Source: Acanthamoeba sp. SK_2022b
Lineage: Eukaryota; Discosea; Longamoebia; Acanthamoebidae
Length of the DNA: 64,000 bases
Direction of reading: 5' to 3'
Assembly (NCBI GenBank): GCA_027943245.1
Contig: JANDJZ010000204.1
Span: 1-64,000 of the forward strand
The notes under the pieces are model-generated. The model did no database searches. It was not told where the DNA came from and saw only the letters and a program-made list of their open reading frames with translations. A program made the position numbers and the translations under genes. Positions 26,770 to 36,646 of the stretch are shown piece after piece. Numbering within the stretch: the stretch's first letter is position 1; each line of letters starts with the position of its first letter.

Positions 26770-27468
26770 TCAAATCGCCACCAGCCCGCGTACGCCGTCC
26801 TGTTCCATATTGCTGCCGGCGCCGCGCTGCACGATACTGCCGCGCGACATCACCAGATAGCTGTCCGCCAGATCGGCGGCAAAGTCATAGAACTGTTCCA
26901 CCAGCAGGATCGCCATATCGCCCTTCGCCGCCAGCTGCTTGATCACCGCGCCGATCTCCTTGATCACCGAAGGCTGGATCCCTTCCGTCGGCTCGTCGAG
27001 GATCAGCAGCTGCGGCCGGCAGGCCAGCGCCCGGCCGATCGCCAGCTGCTGCTGCTGCCCACCGGAGAGATCGCCGCCGCGCCGATCCTTCATTTGCCGC
27101 AGCACCGGAAACAAGTCATAGATCGGATCCGGCACCGTGCGTGCGGCGGCGCCGGAAAAACGCGCCAGCCCCATCAGCAGATTTTCCTCCACCGTCAGAC
27201 GCGGGAAAATCTCCCGCCCCTGCGGCACATAGGCGATGCCCGCCTGCACCCGCTGATGCGGTTTTTTACCGGTGATGGTTTCGCCCTGCCAGCGGACGCT
27301 GCCGCTGCGCGCCGGGACCAGCCCCATCAGGCATTTCAGCAGCGTGGTCTTGCCCACGCCGTTGCGCCCCAGCAGGCAGGTCACCTCGCCGATGCGCGCC
27401 TCGAACGACAGGCCGCGCAGAATGTGGCTGCCGCCGTAATACTGATTCAATTCCTCTACCTGCAGCAT
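26770..27468 (-). CDS. urtE: Urea ABC transporter ATPase UrtE
   Basis: 232 residues of the LivF-like type. Walker A GRNGVGKTT near residue 34, signature LSGGQQQQLAIGRAL and Walker B LLILDEPTEGIQPS. It is the last gene of the urtABCDE set and lies 12 bp after urtD. Together with UrtD it should power urea uptake. Confidence 0.93.
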   Translation of the reverse strand: MLQVEELNQYYGGSHILRGLSFEARIGEVTCLLGRNGVGKTTLLKCLMGLVPARSGSVRWQGETITGKKPHQRVQAGIAYVPQGREIFPRLTVEENLLMGLARFSGAAARTVPDPIYDLFPVLRQMKDRRGGDLSGGQQQQLAIGRALACRPQLLILDEPTEGIQPSVIKEIGAVIKQLAAKGDMAILLVEQFYDFAADLADSYLVMSRGSIVQRGAGSNMEQDGVRGLVAI

Positions 27469-27480
27469 CGTTACGCCTCC

Positions 27481-28287
27481 TCAGCGCCCCAGATATACCT
27501 CAATCACCCGTTCATCGGCCTGCACCTGTGCCAGCGATCCTTCCGCCAGCACCTGCCCCTGGTGCAGCACCGTCACGCGATCGGCGATGGTTTCCACAAA
27601 CCCCATATCGTGTTCCACCACCATCAGCGAATGCTTGCCCGCCAGCTCGCGGAACAGTTCGGCGGTGTAGTCGGTTTCGGCGTCGGTCATGCCGGCCGCC
27701 GGTTCGTCGAGCAGCAGCAGGTGCGGTTCTTGCGCCAGCAACATGCCGATCTCGAGAAACTGTTTCTGCCCGTGGGACAGCAACCCGGCGGGCCGGTGGC
27801 GTTCATGCCCCAGCCGCAGGGTCTTCAACATCTCGTCGATGCGGTCGCGCTGTTCGCTGCTCAGGCGAGCGCGCAGGCAGGCCCACACCGATTTGCGGGT
27901 TTTCTGCGCGATCTCCAGATTTTCGAACACCGTCAGCGCCTCAAACACCGTCGGTTTTTGAAACTTGCGGCCGATGCCGGCGTGGGCGATCTGCATCGGC
28001 GCCAGCCGGGTCAGATCGACGGTCTGATCGTAAAACACCCTGCCGCTGTCCGGCCGGGTCTTGCCGGTGATCACATCCATCAGCGTGGTCTTACCGGCGC
28101 CGTTGGGGCCGATCACGCAGCGCAGTTCGCCGACGCCAATGCGCAGCGACAGATCGGTCAGCGCGCGAAAACCGTCGAAGCTGACGTTGACGTTGTCGAG
28201 CTGCAGCACCGGATCGGTTTGCTGCCGGTATTTATCCGCCGGCAGCGGGTGGGTAAACAGCTCGTCGGTCACTTGCATCGCTTTCAT
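27481..28287 (-). CDS. urtD: Urea ABC transporter ATPase UrtD
   Basis: 268 residues from the ATG at 28287, which overlaps the urtC stop by 4 nt (ATGA). LivG-like ATPase: Walker A GPNGAGKTT, the FQKPTVFEALTV segment typical of UrtD, signature LSHGQKQFLEIGMLL and Walker B LLLLDEPAAGMTD. The longer N-terminus in the open frame is an artefact. Confidence 0.93.
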   Translation of the reverse strand: MKAMQVTDELFTHPLPADKYRQQTDPVLQLDNVNVSFDGFRALTDLSLRIGVGELRCVIGPNGAGKTTLMDVITGKTRPDSGRVFYDQTVDLTRLAPMQIAHAGIGRKFQKPTVFEALTVFENLEIAQKTRKSVWACLRARLSSEQRDRIDEMLKTLRLGHERHRPAGLLSHGQKQFLEIGMLLAQEPHLLLLDEPAAGMTDAETDYTAELFRELAGKHSLMVVEHDMGFVETIADRVTVLHQGQVLAEGSLAQVQADERVIEVYLGR

Positions 28288-29360
28288 GAGGTTTTCCTCC
28301 TGCGCAGCAGGCCGATCACCCCTTTGGGCAGAAACAGCGTGACGACGATAAACATCAGGCCGAGGAAGAACTGCCAGTATTCGGGAATGGCCATGGTGAA
28401 CCAGCTCTTGGCGCCGTTGACGATGCCGGCGCCGAGCAGCGGCCCCACCAGCGTGCCGCGCCCGCCGAGCGCCACCCAGATGGCGGCCTCGATCGAGTTG
28501 GTCGGCGACATTTCGCCGGGGTTGATGATGCCGACCTGCGGCACATAGAGCGCGCCGGCCAGCCCGCACAGCACCGCCGACAGCGTCCAGACGAACAGCT
28601 TGAAGCCCTTCGGATCGTAGCCGCAGAAGGTCAGCCGGTTTTCCGCATCGCGCACCGCGGTCAGCACCCGGCCGAACTTGCTGCGCGCCAGCGCAAAGCC
28701 GATGGCCAGGCTGGCGGCCAGCAGCAGCACCGTCGCCAGGAACAGCGCCACCCGCGTGCCGGGGCCGGTGATGGGAAAGCCGAGCAGCGTGGTGAAACCG
28801 GTAAAGCCGTTATTGCCGCCAAAGCCGGTTTCGTTGCGAAAGAACAGCAGCATGCCGGCATAGGTCAGCGCCTGGGTCATGATCGAGAAATACACCCCTT
28901 TGATTTTCGAGCGGAAGGCGAAGTAGCCGAACAGGAAGGCCAGCAGGCCCGGCACCAGCACGATCAGGCACAGCGCCCAAGCGAAATGCTGGGTGCCGCT
29001 CCAGAACCACGGCAGCTCATTCCAGGAGAGGAACGCCATAAACGCCGGCAGCCCGTCGCCCGCCGCCTGCCGCATCAGGTACATGCCCATGGCGTAGCCG
29101 CCGAGCGCGAAGAACAGCCCGTGGCCGAGCGACAGCAGCCCGGCATAGCCCCATACCAGATCGAGCGCCACCGCCACCACCGCGTAGCACAGGATCTTGC
29201 CCGCCAGCGTCAGGGTATAGGTGGACACCGCCAGCGGATGATCCGCCGGCAACAGCGTCATGAACGGCATCACCAGCAGCGCCAGCAACGCCAGCCCGCC
29301 GATGCTCAACGCCAGCCGGGGCGCTTTCTGCACGCCGGTCACGGTCAATGGTTGGCTCAT
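28284..29360 (-). CDS. urtC: Urea ABC transporter permease UrtC
   Basis: 358 residues, LivM-like, with about nine membrane helices and the motifs WGYAGLLSLGHGLFFALGGYA and LVGPLLGAGIVNGAKSW. Its ATG overlaps the urtB stop by one base (TGATG), so translation is coupled. It forms the membrane channel with UrtB. Confidence 0.93.
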   Translation of the reverse strand: MSQPLTVTGVQKAPRLALSIGGLALLALLVMPFMTLLPADHPLAVSTYTLTLAGKILCYAVVAVALDLVWGYAGLLSLGHGLFFALGGYAMGMYLMRQAAGDGLPAFMAFLSWNELPWFWSGTQHFAWALCLIVLVPGLLAFLFGYFAFRSKIKGVYFSIMTQALTYAGMLLFFRNETGFGGNNGFTGFTTLLGFPITGPGTRVALFLATVLLLAASLAIGFALARSKFGRVLTAVRDAENRLTFCGYDPKGFKLFVWTLSAVLCGLAGALYVPQVGIINPGEMSPTNSIEAAIWVALGGRGTLVGPLLGAGIVNGAKSWFTMAIPEYWQFFLGLMFIVVTLFLPKGVIGLLRRRKTS

Positions 29361-30940
29361 CAGTCAATCACCCTGCCCTTGAGGGCGAACAGCCCCTGCG
29401 GGCGCTTTTGAATAAACAGAACGATCAGCACCAGGATCAGGATCTTGCCCAACACGGCGCCGATCTGCGGCTCGAGGATCTTGTTGACGATGCCGAGGCC
29501 GAAAGCCGCCGCCACCGTCCCCGCCAGCTGGCCGACGCCGCCGAGCACCACCACCAGGAACGAATCGATGATGTAGCCTTGCCCCAGCTCCGGCCCGACG
29601 TTGCCCAACTGCGACAGCGCCACCCCGCCGAGCCCGGCGATGCCAGATCCCAGCCCGAAGGCCAGCATGTCCACCCGCCCGGTGGGCACGCCGCAGCAGG
29701 CCGCCATCGCGCGGTTTTGCGTCACCGCGCGCACGTTCATGCCGAGCCGGGTCTTGTTCAGCAGCAGCCAGGTCATCGCCAGCACCAAGAGCACGAACGC
29801 GATCACCGCGATGCGGTTCCACGGCAGCACCAGGTTCGGCAGCAGCTGCACGCCGCCCGACAGCCACGCTGGGTTGGCGACCTCGACGTTCTGCGCCCCG
29901 AACAGCACCCGCACCAGCTGGATCAACACCAGGCTGATGCCCCAGGTGGCCAGCAGGGTCTCCAGCGGCCGGCCGTACAGGTGGCGGATCACCGTGCGCT
30001 CAAGCAGCATGCCGATCCCGGCGGTGATGGCGAACGCCACCGGCAGCGCCGCCAGCGGGTAGAGCGCCAGCCACTGCGGCGCAAACTGCTGAAACAGCCC
30101 CTGCACCAGGTAGGCGGAATAGGCGCCGAGCATCAGCATTTCGCCGTGCGCCATATTGATGACGCCGAGCAGGCCGTAGGTGATCGCCAGCCCGAGCGCC
30201 GCCAGCAGCAGGATCGAACCGAGCGACAGGCCGCTGAACGCTTGGCCGAGCAGATCGCCGATCATCAGGCGGTGCTGCACCTGCTGCAGGCTGCGTTGCG
30301 CCTCGGCGCGCACCGCAGCGTCCGGCTCGTGGGCGGCGTCGGTCAACGCTTGCAGCCGCGCGCGGGTTTCCGGCTCGCCCGATTCGCCCAACAGCCGCAC
30401 CGCATTGAAACGCACCTGCGGATTGCCGTCGGCCAGCTGCAGGTTAGCCAGCGCCAGGCTCAGCGCCTGATGCACCTGTGGGTCTGTTTCCCGCGCCAGC
30501 TGCCGGGCCAACAGCGGCAGCTGCTCGCCGTTCGCTTCGCGCTGCAGTGCGCTCGCCGCCTGCAGCCGCACCGCCGCGTCCGCGCTGACCAGCCGCTGCG
30601 CCGACAATGCGTTGGCAATCAGAATGCGCAGCCGGTTGTTCAGCCACACCTTCTTCGGTTCGCCAACCGGGGCCGCCTCGCCCTCGAGCGGCAGATAGCG
30701 ATCGCCCTGGCGGATAAAGGCGCGCTTCGCCCCGTCGATCGCCACGGTTTCCTGCTGCAGCCCCTGCAGCAGCGGCAGGCGCGCGGCGTCCGGCTCGGCC
30801 GCCCAGGCCTGCAGCAGTTTGGCCTGCTGCGCACGGTTAGCCGCCGCAAACTCATCGGCCGGCCCGGCCTGCGCCAGCAGGGGCCAAGCGCACAGCAGCC
30901 ACAGCCCGACGCGCAGAGAAGATAAAAACGGAGATTGCAT
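29360..30940 (-). CDS. urtB: Urea ABC transporter permease UrtB with N-terminal extracytoplasmic domain
   Basis: 526 residues from the ATG at 30940. It has a signal-like N-terminus ending LLAQAGPA, then an alpha-helical, HEAT-like region (about residues 30-240, with repeats such as RLQAASALQREANG and VRFNAVRLLGESG) and a LivH-type permease (residues about 240-526, GLLGVINMAHGEMLMLGAYSAY). The extra N-terminal domain is normal for UrtB. The upstream frame to 31093 is not used. Confidence 0.92.
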   Translation of the reverse strand: MQSPFLSSLRVGLWLLCAWPLLAQAGPADEFAAANRAQQAKLLQAWAAEPDAARLPLLQGLQQETVAIDGAKRAFIRQGDRYLPLEGEAAPVGEPKKVWLNNRLRILIANALSAQRLVSADAAVRLQAASALQREANGEQLPLLARQLARETDPQVHQALSLALANLQLADGNPQVRFNAVRLLGESGEPETRARLQALTDAAHEPDAAVRAEAQRSLQQVQHRLMIGDLLGQAFSGLSLGSILLLAALGLAITYGLLGVINMAHGEMLMLGAYSAYLVQGLFQQFAPQWLALYPLAALPVAFAITAGIGMLLERTVIRHLYGRPLETLLATWGISLVLIQLVRVLFGAQNVEVANPAWLSGGVQLLPNLVLPWNRIAVIAFVLLVLAMTWLLLNKTRLGMNVRAVTQNRAMAACCGVPTGRVDMLAFGLGSGIAGLGGVALSQLGNVGPELGQGYIIDSFLVVVLGGVGQLAGTVAAAFGLGIVNKILEPQIGAVLGKILILVLIVLFIQKRPQGLFALKGRVID

Positions 30941-30996
30941 CAGCTGCCTCTTCTGTTGGGCCGGCGGGCGTAGGGCCGCGCCGGCGCTGAGTGACG

Positions 30997-32265
30997 TTAC
31001 TTGCCGCCCTTCACCGGGTAATCCGGCTTCTTGTCGTTGCCGGCGATATACGGGCTCCACGGCTGTGCGCGCACCGGCGCTTCGGTCTGCCACACCACGT
31101 TGAACTGGCCGTTGCCCTCGATCTCGCCGATCATCACCGGCTTGTGCAGATGGTGGTTGGTCTGGTCCATGGTCAACGTGAAGCCCGACGGCGCGGCGAA
31201 GGTTTGCCCGGCCATCGCCGCGCGCACCTTATCGACGTCGGTGGTGCCGGCCTTTTCCACCGCCTGCGCCCACATGTGCAGGCCGACGTAGGTGGCCTCC
31301 ATCGGATCGTTGGTGACCGCGGTGGCGTAATTCGGCAGGTTGTGCGCCTTGGCGTAGGCTTTCCACTGGCTGACAAACTGCTTGTTGGTCGGGTTATCCA
31401 GCGATTCGAAGTAGTTCCAGGCCGCCAGGTTGCCCACCAGTGGTTGGGTATCGATGCCGCGCAGCTCTTCCTCGCCGACCGAGAAGGCGATCACCGGCAC
31501 GTCGGTGGCCTTGACGCCCTGGTTGGCCAGCTCTTTGTAGAACGGTACGTTGGAGTCGCCGTTGATGGTGGAGATCACCGCCGTGTTGCCGCCGGCGGCA
31601 AACTTCTTGATGTTGGCGACGATGGTCTGGTAATCGCTGTAACCGAACGGCGTGTAGACCTCTTCAATATCCTTGTCCTGCACACCTTTGCTGCGCAGGA
31701 AGGCGCGCAGGATCTTGTTGGTGGTGCGCGGATAGACGTAATCGGTGCCCAGCAGGAAGAAGCGCTTGGCGCCGCCGCCGTCCTCGCTCAGCAGGTATTC
31801 CACCGCCGGGATCGCCTGCTGGTTCGGCGCCGCGCCGGTATAGAACACGTTCGGCGACATCTCTTCGCCTTCGTATTGCACCGGGTAGAACAGCAGCCCG
31901 TTCAGCTCCTCAAACACCGGCAGCACCGACTTGCGCGACACCGAGGTCCAGCAGCCGAACACCGCCGCCACCTTGTCCTGGCTCAGCAGCTGGCGCGCCT
32001 TCTCGGCGAACAGCGGCCAGTTGGAGGCCGGATCCACCACCACCGGCTCCAGCTTTTTACCGAGCACCCCGCCTTTGGCGTTGATCTCGTCAATGGTCAT
32101 CAGCGCCACATCCTTCAGCGGCGTCTCGGAAATCGCCATGGTGCCGGAGAGCGAACTCAGAATGCCGACCTTGATGGTGTCGGCGGCCTGCGCGCTCCAG
32201 GCCAGGCCCAAGCCGATCGCGGCGGCGGACAGCGCAAAAGCTTTGATAAAACGACGACGTTGCAT
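30997..32265 (-). CDS. urtA: Urea ABC transporter substrate-binding protein UrtA
   Basis: 422 residues. The N-terminus MQRRRFIKAFALSAAAIGLG is a twin-arginine signal, suggesting export by the Tat pathway, with cleavage near AQAAD. The mature part is a type I periplasmic binding protein (KVGILSSLSGTMAISETPLKD, VFGCWTSVSRKSVLPV). It is first of the urt genes and lies 26 bp after the gntR stop, so it is part of the long urea operon. Confidence 0.93.
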   Translation of the reverse strand: MQRRRFIKAFALSAAAIGLGLAWSAQAADTIKVGILSSLSGTMAISETPLKDVALMTIDEINAKGGVLGKKLEPVVVDPASNWPLFAEKARQLLSQDKVAAVFGCWTSVSRKSVLPVFEELNGLLFYPVQYEGEEMSPNVFYTGAAPNQQAIPAVEYLLSEDGGGAKRFFLLGTDYVYPRTTNKILRAFLRSKGVQDKDIEEVYTPFGYSDYQTIVANIKKFAAGGNTAVISTINGDSNVPFYKELANQGVKATDVPVIAFSVGEEELRGIDTQPLVGNLAAWNYFESLDNPTNKQFVSQWKAYAKAHNLPNYATAVTNDPMEATYVGLHMWAQAVEKAGTTDVDKVRAAMAGQTFAAPSGFTLTMDQTNHHLHKPVMIGEIEGNGQFNVVWQTEAPVRAQPWSPYIAGNDKKPDYPVKGGK

Positions 32266-32291
32266 AGTTCAAACTCCTGATGTGTGTGAAA

Positions 32292-33014
32292 TCAAAATCG
32301 TTGCGCCGAGCGCGCGGGCTGCTGGGCCCGCGCCTGATGCAACATGTGCAGCGTTATTTTTCGTACCTCTGCCTTGCTGACGGCGATATGCTCGCCGAGC
32401 AGCGCTTGCGCCGCCTCGCTTTGCCGCTGCAGGATCGCCTGCAAAATGGCGGCGTGTTCGCGGTAGGTGGCGTCCACCCGCGCCTGCTGGGTGAAATCCA
32501 GCCGGCGAATGATGCGGATCTTTTCGGTCAGCTCGCGGTGAATGCGCGCCATCTCGCCGTTGCCCGCCGCGGCCACCAACGCCTGATGAAACTGCTCATC
32601 GTGCTGCGACACCGCCTGGCCGTCCGCCAGACGCGGCGCTTCGGTCCAAAAACGGTTCAGCGCCGCCAGCGCGGCCGGCGTTTCCCCGGCCGGCCATTCG
32701 CACAGCCGTTTCACCGCCTCTTGTTCCAGCACGATGCGCAGGTCGTACAGCTCTTCGAAGTAGGCGAAGTCGAACGGCCGCACCTGCCAGCCGCTGCGAA
32801 ACAGCACCTCGACATAGCCTTCGCGCTCGAGCCGAAACAGCGCCTGACGCACCGGCGTGCGGCTGGCCGCCATGCGCTGCGCCACGTCGCTTTCGCTGAA
32901 GCGATCGCCCGGCAGCAGGCGAAACTCGAAGATGTCGGCCTTGAGCTGCAGATAAATGCGCTCCGCCAGCCCCTCAGGCCGCGCCTTGTGCTCCCCGTTG
33001 GTGATTTGCATCAT
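32292..33014 (-). CDS. GntR/FadR-type regulator in the urea operon
   Basis: 240 residues from the first of two adjacent ATGs at 33014, with GGAGGGGCG upstream. Winged helix LLPGDRFSESDVAQRMAASRTPVRQAL near residues 35-60, then an all-helical FCD effector domain. It sits 11 bp after the urea carboxylase gene and before urtA, so it is inside the operon and probably regulates it. The effector might be urea, allophanate or another nitrogen metabolite (inference). Confidence 0.88.
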   Translation of the reverse strand: MMQITNGEHKARPEGLAERIYLQLKADIFEFRLLPGDRFSESDVAQRMAASRTPVRQALFRLEREGYVEVLFRSGWQVRPFDFAYFEELYDLRIVLEQEAVKRLCEWPAGETPAALAALNRFWTEAPRLADGQAVSQHDEQFHQALVAAAGNGEMARIHRELTEKIRIIRRLDFTQQARVDATYREHAAILQAILQRQSEAAQALLGEHIAVSKAEVRKITLHMLHQARAQQPARSAQRF

Positions 33015-33025
33015 CGCCCCTCCGT

Positions 33026-36000
33026 TCAGACCGCTTTTTCCAGCCACAGCAGGGCGTCGCCCGGCCCGACCGGCCGCCCCTGCCGGCAGCTGATGCGTTT
33101 GACGATCCCGGCGCGCGGCGCGGTGACCGCCAGCTCCATCTTCATCGCCTCAACCACGATCAGCGGCTGACCGGCCGCCACCGCCTGCCCCGGCTCCACC
33201 AGGATCTTCCACACGCTGCCGTTCAGATCGGCGCTGACCAGATCGCCGTCGATGGCGTCTTCTTCCTCCGGCGGCAACAGCTGCGCCTCGGCCTCGTCGT
33301 CATCGCTGCGCCAGCGCGCCACTTCGGCGCTGAACGCCTGCTGCTGGCGATGCTGGAAGTCGGCGATCGCCTCGGCGTTGTCGGCCAGGAAATCGGTGTA
33401 GGCGGCGAAGTCGAATTCGCTCTCTTCGATGCGCACCTGCATGCGCCCTTCGCGGAACGCTTCGCGCTGCTCGTCCAGTTCTTGCTCGCTGACCGGGTAG
33501 AAGCGCACCTGATCGAAGAAGCGCAGCAGCCAGGGCTCACCGGCGGTGAACTGCGGGTTTTTGAGGAATTTGTTCCAGATCGGCAGCGTGCGCCCCACCA
33601 GCTGGTAGCCACCCGGCGAGTCCATGCCGTAGATGCACATGTACATGCCGCCGATGCCCACCGTCCCTTCGGCGGTGTGGGTGCGCGCCGGGTTATATTT
33701 GGAGCTCAGCAGGCGATGGCGCGGATCGAGCGGCACCGCGCAGGGCGCGCCGAGGTATACGTCTCCCAGACCGAGGATCAGATAGCTGGCGTCGAACAGA
33801 ATGTCGCGCACCTGCTCGCGTTGGCTCAGGCCGTTGATGCGCTGGATAAAATCGACGTTGTTCGGCAGCCAGGGCGCCGAGGCGCGCACCGTCTGCTGAT
33901 AGCGATCCACCGCGCCCAGCGTGGCCGAATCCTCGAACGCCATCGGCAGCCAGACGGTGCGCGTCGGCACCTTCAGGCGGCTGACGTCCCCCAGCGCCCG
34001 TTCGCGCGCCAGCAGGCGCTCTAACAGATCGGCCTGGCTAATCTGTCGGCTGTCGTAGCGGATCTGCAGCGAACGCACGCCCGGCGCCAGCTCTGCCACG
34101 CCCGGTATCGCCTCCTCTCGCAGCGACTGCATCAGCAGATGGATGCGCAGCCGCAGCGCCAGATCGAGCACGTTGTCGCCGTACTCCATCAGAATGTAAC
34201 CGTCCCCCGCCTGGCGATACGCCACCGCCGGGCGCCCTTCCGCCGCCGGCAGCGCCGCCAGCACCGCGGCGGAAACGGTCTCCGCCGGGGCCAGATCCGG
34301 CGGCGGCAGGGTGATGGCCTTCACCGCCGCCAGCGCTTCGATGCTGCCAAGCTGCGCCTGTTCCAGCGACTGCGCCTGGCGAAAGCCGATCGGATGGAAC
34401 CGGATGCGGTCGCCCGGCTTCACCTGCCCCACTTTCCACAGCTCGGCCTTGGCGATGGTCACCGGGCAGACGAAGCCGCCGAGGCTGGGCCCGTCGCGGG
34501 TCAGGATCACCGGGAAATCGCCGGTGAAATTGATCGCGCCGATGGCGTACTCGCAGTCGTGCACGTTGGAAGGATGCAAACCGGCTTCGCCGCCGTCCTC
34601 CCGCGCCCATTCGGGCTTCGGCCCCGCCAGGCGCACGCCGAGGCGGTTGGAGTTGTAATGCACCTGCCAGTCGGTGGCGAAGAAGGTCTCTATTGATTCG
34701 GCGGTGAAAAAGTCCGGCGCGCCGTGCGGACCGTACAGCACGCCGATGTGCCACTGGTCGCCGTAGTACGGGATCAGGCTGTCGTCCATCGCCTGCGGCG
34801 CGGCGATCGGTGCCGGCGTGGTGCAAGCAGCCAGCGCCGGTTGAGCGATCGCCAGCATGTCCGCCACGCGCAAGGTGCGCCCGGCATGCCCGCCGAACTG
34901 GCCCAGCGCAAAGGTGGAACGGCTGCCGAGATACACCGGCACGTCAAAGCCGTTGCGTACCGCCAGATAGGTGCGGCAGCCGTGCGTGGCGCGCCCCAGC
35001 GTCAGCACCTGCCCGGCCCGCACCGCGATCGGCCGCCAGTAAGCGACCGCTTCGCCGTCCAAATCGGCCGGGCAGCTGGCACCCGTCAGCGCGATGATGG
35101 CGTCGCAGTGAAAGCGCAGCGTCGGCCCCTGCAGGGTAAACTCCAGCCCGGCGGCCGCCGGGTGGTTGCCGACGATGCGGTTGGCCAGCCGGAACGCGAA
35201 GTCGTCCATCGGGCCGGACGGCGGCACGCCGATGTCCCAATAGCCGAGGCGGCCGGGATAATCCTGCACGCTGCTGTAGGTGCCGGGTTGCAGCACTTCG
35301 AGGCAGTGCGGCTGGAAACGCACCTCGTCCAGCAGGCGCGTCCAAACGTCGCCGCGCTGAAATTGCGGCGTGGCGATCACCTGCCGCAGATAGTCGAGGT
35401 TGGTGGCGATGCCGTGCAAACGGGTCGCCGCCAGCGCCACGCGCAGTTTTTCCAGCGCCTGCGCCCGATCCGCGCCGTGCACGATCAGCTTGGCGATCAT
35501 CGGGTCGTAAAACGCCGAGACTTCGCTGCCGGTCGCCACCCAACCGTCGAGGCGCACGTCGGTGGGGAAATGCACCTCGGTCAGCACGCCGGGGCTGGGC
35601 TGGAAGTTTTTCAGCGGATCTTCGGCGTAGAGGCGCACTTCGATCGCCACGCCCTGCGGCGCGCGTTGCAGCGCCGCCCAATCCAGCGCGTCGCCCGCCG
35701 CCACCTGCAGCATGCCTTCGATCAGATCCAGCCCGGTGACCATCTCGGTGATCGGGTGCTCGACCTGTAAGCGGGTGTTCACTTCCAGGAAGTAAAACTC
35801 GTCGCGCGCGGCGTCGTAAATGAATTCCACGGTGCCGGCGCTGCGGTAATTCACCGACTCGCCCAGCGCCACCGCCGCCCGATGCAGCGCCTGGCGGGTC
35901 GCCGCCGGCAGGTGCGGCGCCGGGGTTTCTTCCACCACCTTTTGGTTGCGGCGCTGCAGCGAGCAATCGCGCTCGCCGAGCGCTACCACCCGCCCCTGGC

Positions 36001-36646
36001 CGTCGCCGAAAATCTGTACCTCGACGTGGCGCGCGCGATCGACGAAGCGTTCGATAAAGGCGCCGGCGTCGCGGAAGAACTGTTCTCCCAGCCGTTTGAC
36101 GCTGTCGTACGCGTCGCGCAGCGCCGCCTCGTCGTCACAGCGCGTCAGGCCGATGCCGCCACCGCCGGCGGTGCTTTTCAGCATCACCGGGTAGCCGATG
36201 CGCGCGGCGGCGGTAACCGCCTGCTCAACGCTCTCCAGCAAGCCGGTGCCCGGCGTCATCGGCACCCCGGCCAACGCCGCCAGCTCGCGCGCCCGGTGCT
36301 TGAGGCCGAACTCGCGGATCTGCGCCGCCGTCGGGCCGATAAAGGCGATGCCCGCCGCCTCGCAGGCGTCGGCAAACTCGGCGCTCTCGGACAAAAAGCC
36401 GTAGCCGGGGTAGATCGCCTGCGCGCCGGTGGCGGTGGCGGCCGCAAGGATCTTGTCGATGCGCAGGTAGCTGTCGGCGGCCTTGTCGCCGCCGAGCGCC
36501 ACCGCCTTATCGGCTTCGGTGACGTGCGGCGCATTGCGGTCGGCGTCGGAATAAACCGCCACGCTGGTGACGCCCAGGCGTTTCAGGGTGCGAATGGCGC
36601 GGCAGGCGATTTCGCCGCGGTTAGCGATCAGTACGGTATTAAACAT
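33026..36646 (-). CDS. uca: Urea carboxylase (ATP- and biotin-dependent)
   Basis: 1206 residues from the ATG at 36646, overlapping the preceding stop by 8 nt. Domains in order: biotin carboxylase (1 to about 450; ANRGEIACRAIRTLKRLGV, KSTAGGGGIGL, EVNTRLQVEHPITEM), a KipA-like carboxyltransferase part (about 470-780; GYWDIGVPPSGPMDDFAFRL), a KipI-like part (about 830-1040) and a C-terminal biotin domain with the biotinyl lysine Lys1169 in EAMKMEL. It makes allophanate from urea, bicarbonate and ATP. No urea carboxylase-associated (UAAP) genes are nearby. Confidence 0.93.
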   Translation of the reverse strand: MFNTVLIANRGEIACRAIRTLKRLGVTSVAVYSDADRNAPHVTEADKAVALGGDKAADSYLRIDKILAAATATGAQAIYPGYGFLSESAEFADACEAAGIAFIGPTAAQIREFGLKHRARELAALAGVPMTPGTGLLESVEQAVTAAARIGYPVMLKSTAGGGGIGLTRCDDEAALRDAYDSVKRLGEQFFRDAGAFIERFVDRARHVEVQIFGDGQGRVVALGERDCSLQRRNQKVVEETPAPHLPAATRQALHRAAVALGESVNYRSAGTVEFIYDAARDEFYFLEVNTRLQVEHPITEMVTGLDLIEGMLQVAAGDALDWAALQRAPQGVAIEVRLYAEDPLKNFQPSPGVLTEVHFPTDVRLDGWVATGSEVSAFYDPMIAKLIVHGADRAQALEKLRVALAATRLHGIATNLDYLRQVIATPQFQRGDVWTRLLDEVRFQPHCLEVLQPGTYSSVQDYPGRLGYWDIGVPPSGPMDDFAFRLANRIVGNHPAAAGLEFTLQGPTLRFHCDAIIALTGASCPADLDGEAVAYWRPIAVRAGQVLTLGRATHGCRTYLAVRNGFDVPVYLGSRSTFALGQFGGHAGRTLRVADMLAIAQPALAACTTPAPIAAPQAMDDSLIPYYGDQWHIGVLYGPHGAPDFFTAESIETFFATDWQVHYNSNRLGVRLAGPKPEWAREDGGEAGLHPSNVHDCEYAIGAINFTGDFPVILTRDGPSLGGFVCPVTIAKAELWKVGQVKPGDRIRFHPIGFRQAQSLEQAQLGSIEALAAVKAITLPPPDLAPAETVSAAVLAALPAAEGRPAVAYRQAGDGYILMEYGDNVLDLALRLRIHLLMQSLREEAIPGVAELAPGVRSLQIRYDSRQISQADLLERLLARERALGDVSRLKVPTRTVWLPMAFEDSATLGAVDRYQQTVRASAPWLPNNVDFIQRINGLSQREQVRDILFDASYLILGLGDVYLGAPCAVPLDPRHRLLSSKYNPARTHTAEGTVGIGGMYMCIYGMDSPGGYQLVGRTLPIWNKFLKNPQFTAGEPWLLRFFDQVRFYPVSEQELDEQREAFREGRMQVRIEESEFDFAAYTDFLADNAEAIADFQHRQQQAFSAEVARWRSDDDEAEAQLLPPEEEDAIDGDLVSADLNGSVWKILVEPGQAVAAGQPLIVVEAMKMELAVTAPRAGIVKRISCRQGRPVGPGDALLWLEKAV

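Noticed and set aside
26749..28548. 599-codon open frame on the plus strand opposite urtE and urtD
   Set aside because: It is antisense to clear ABC ATPase genes; its Arg/His/Gln-rich composition is typical of GC-rich shadow frames.
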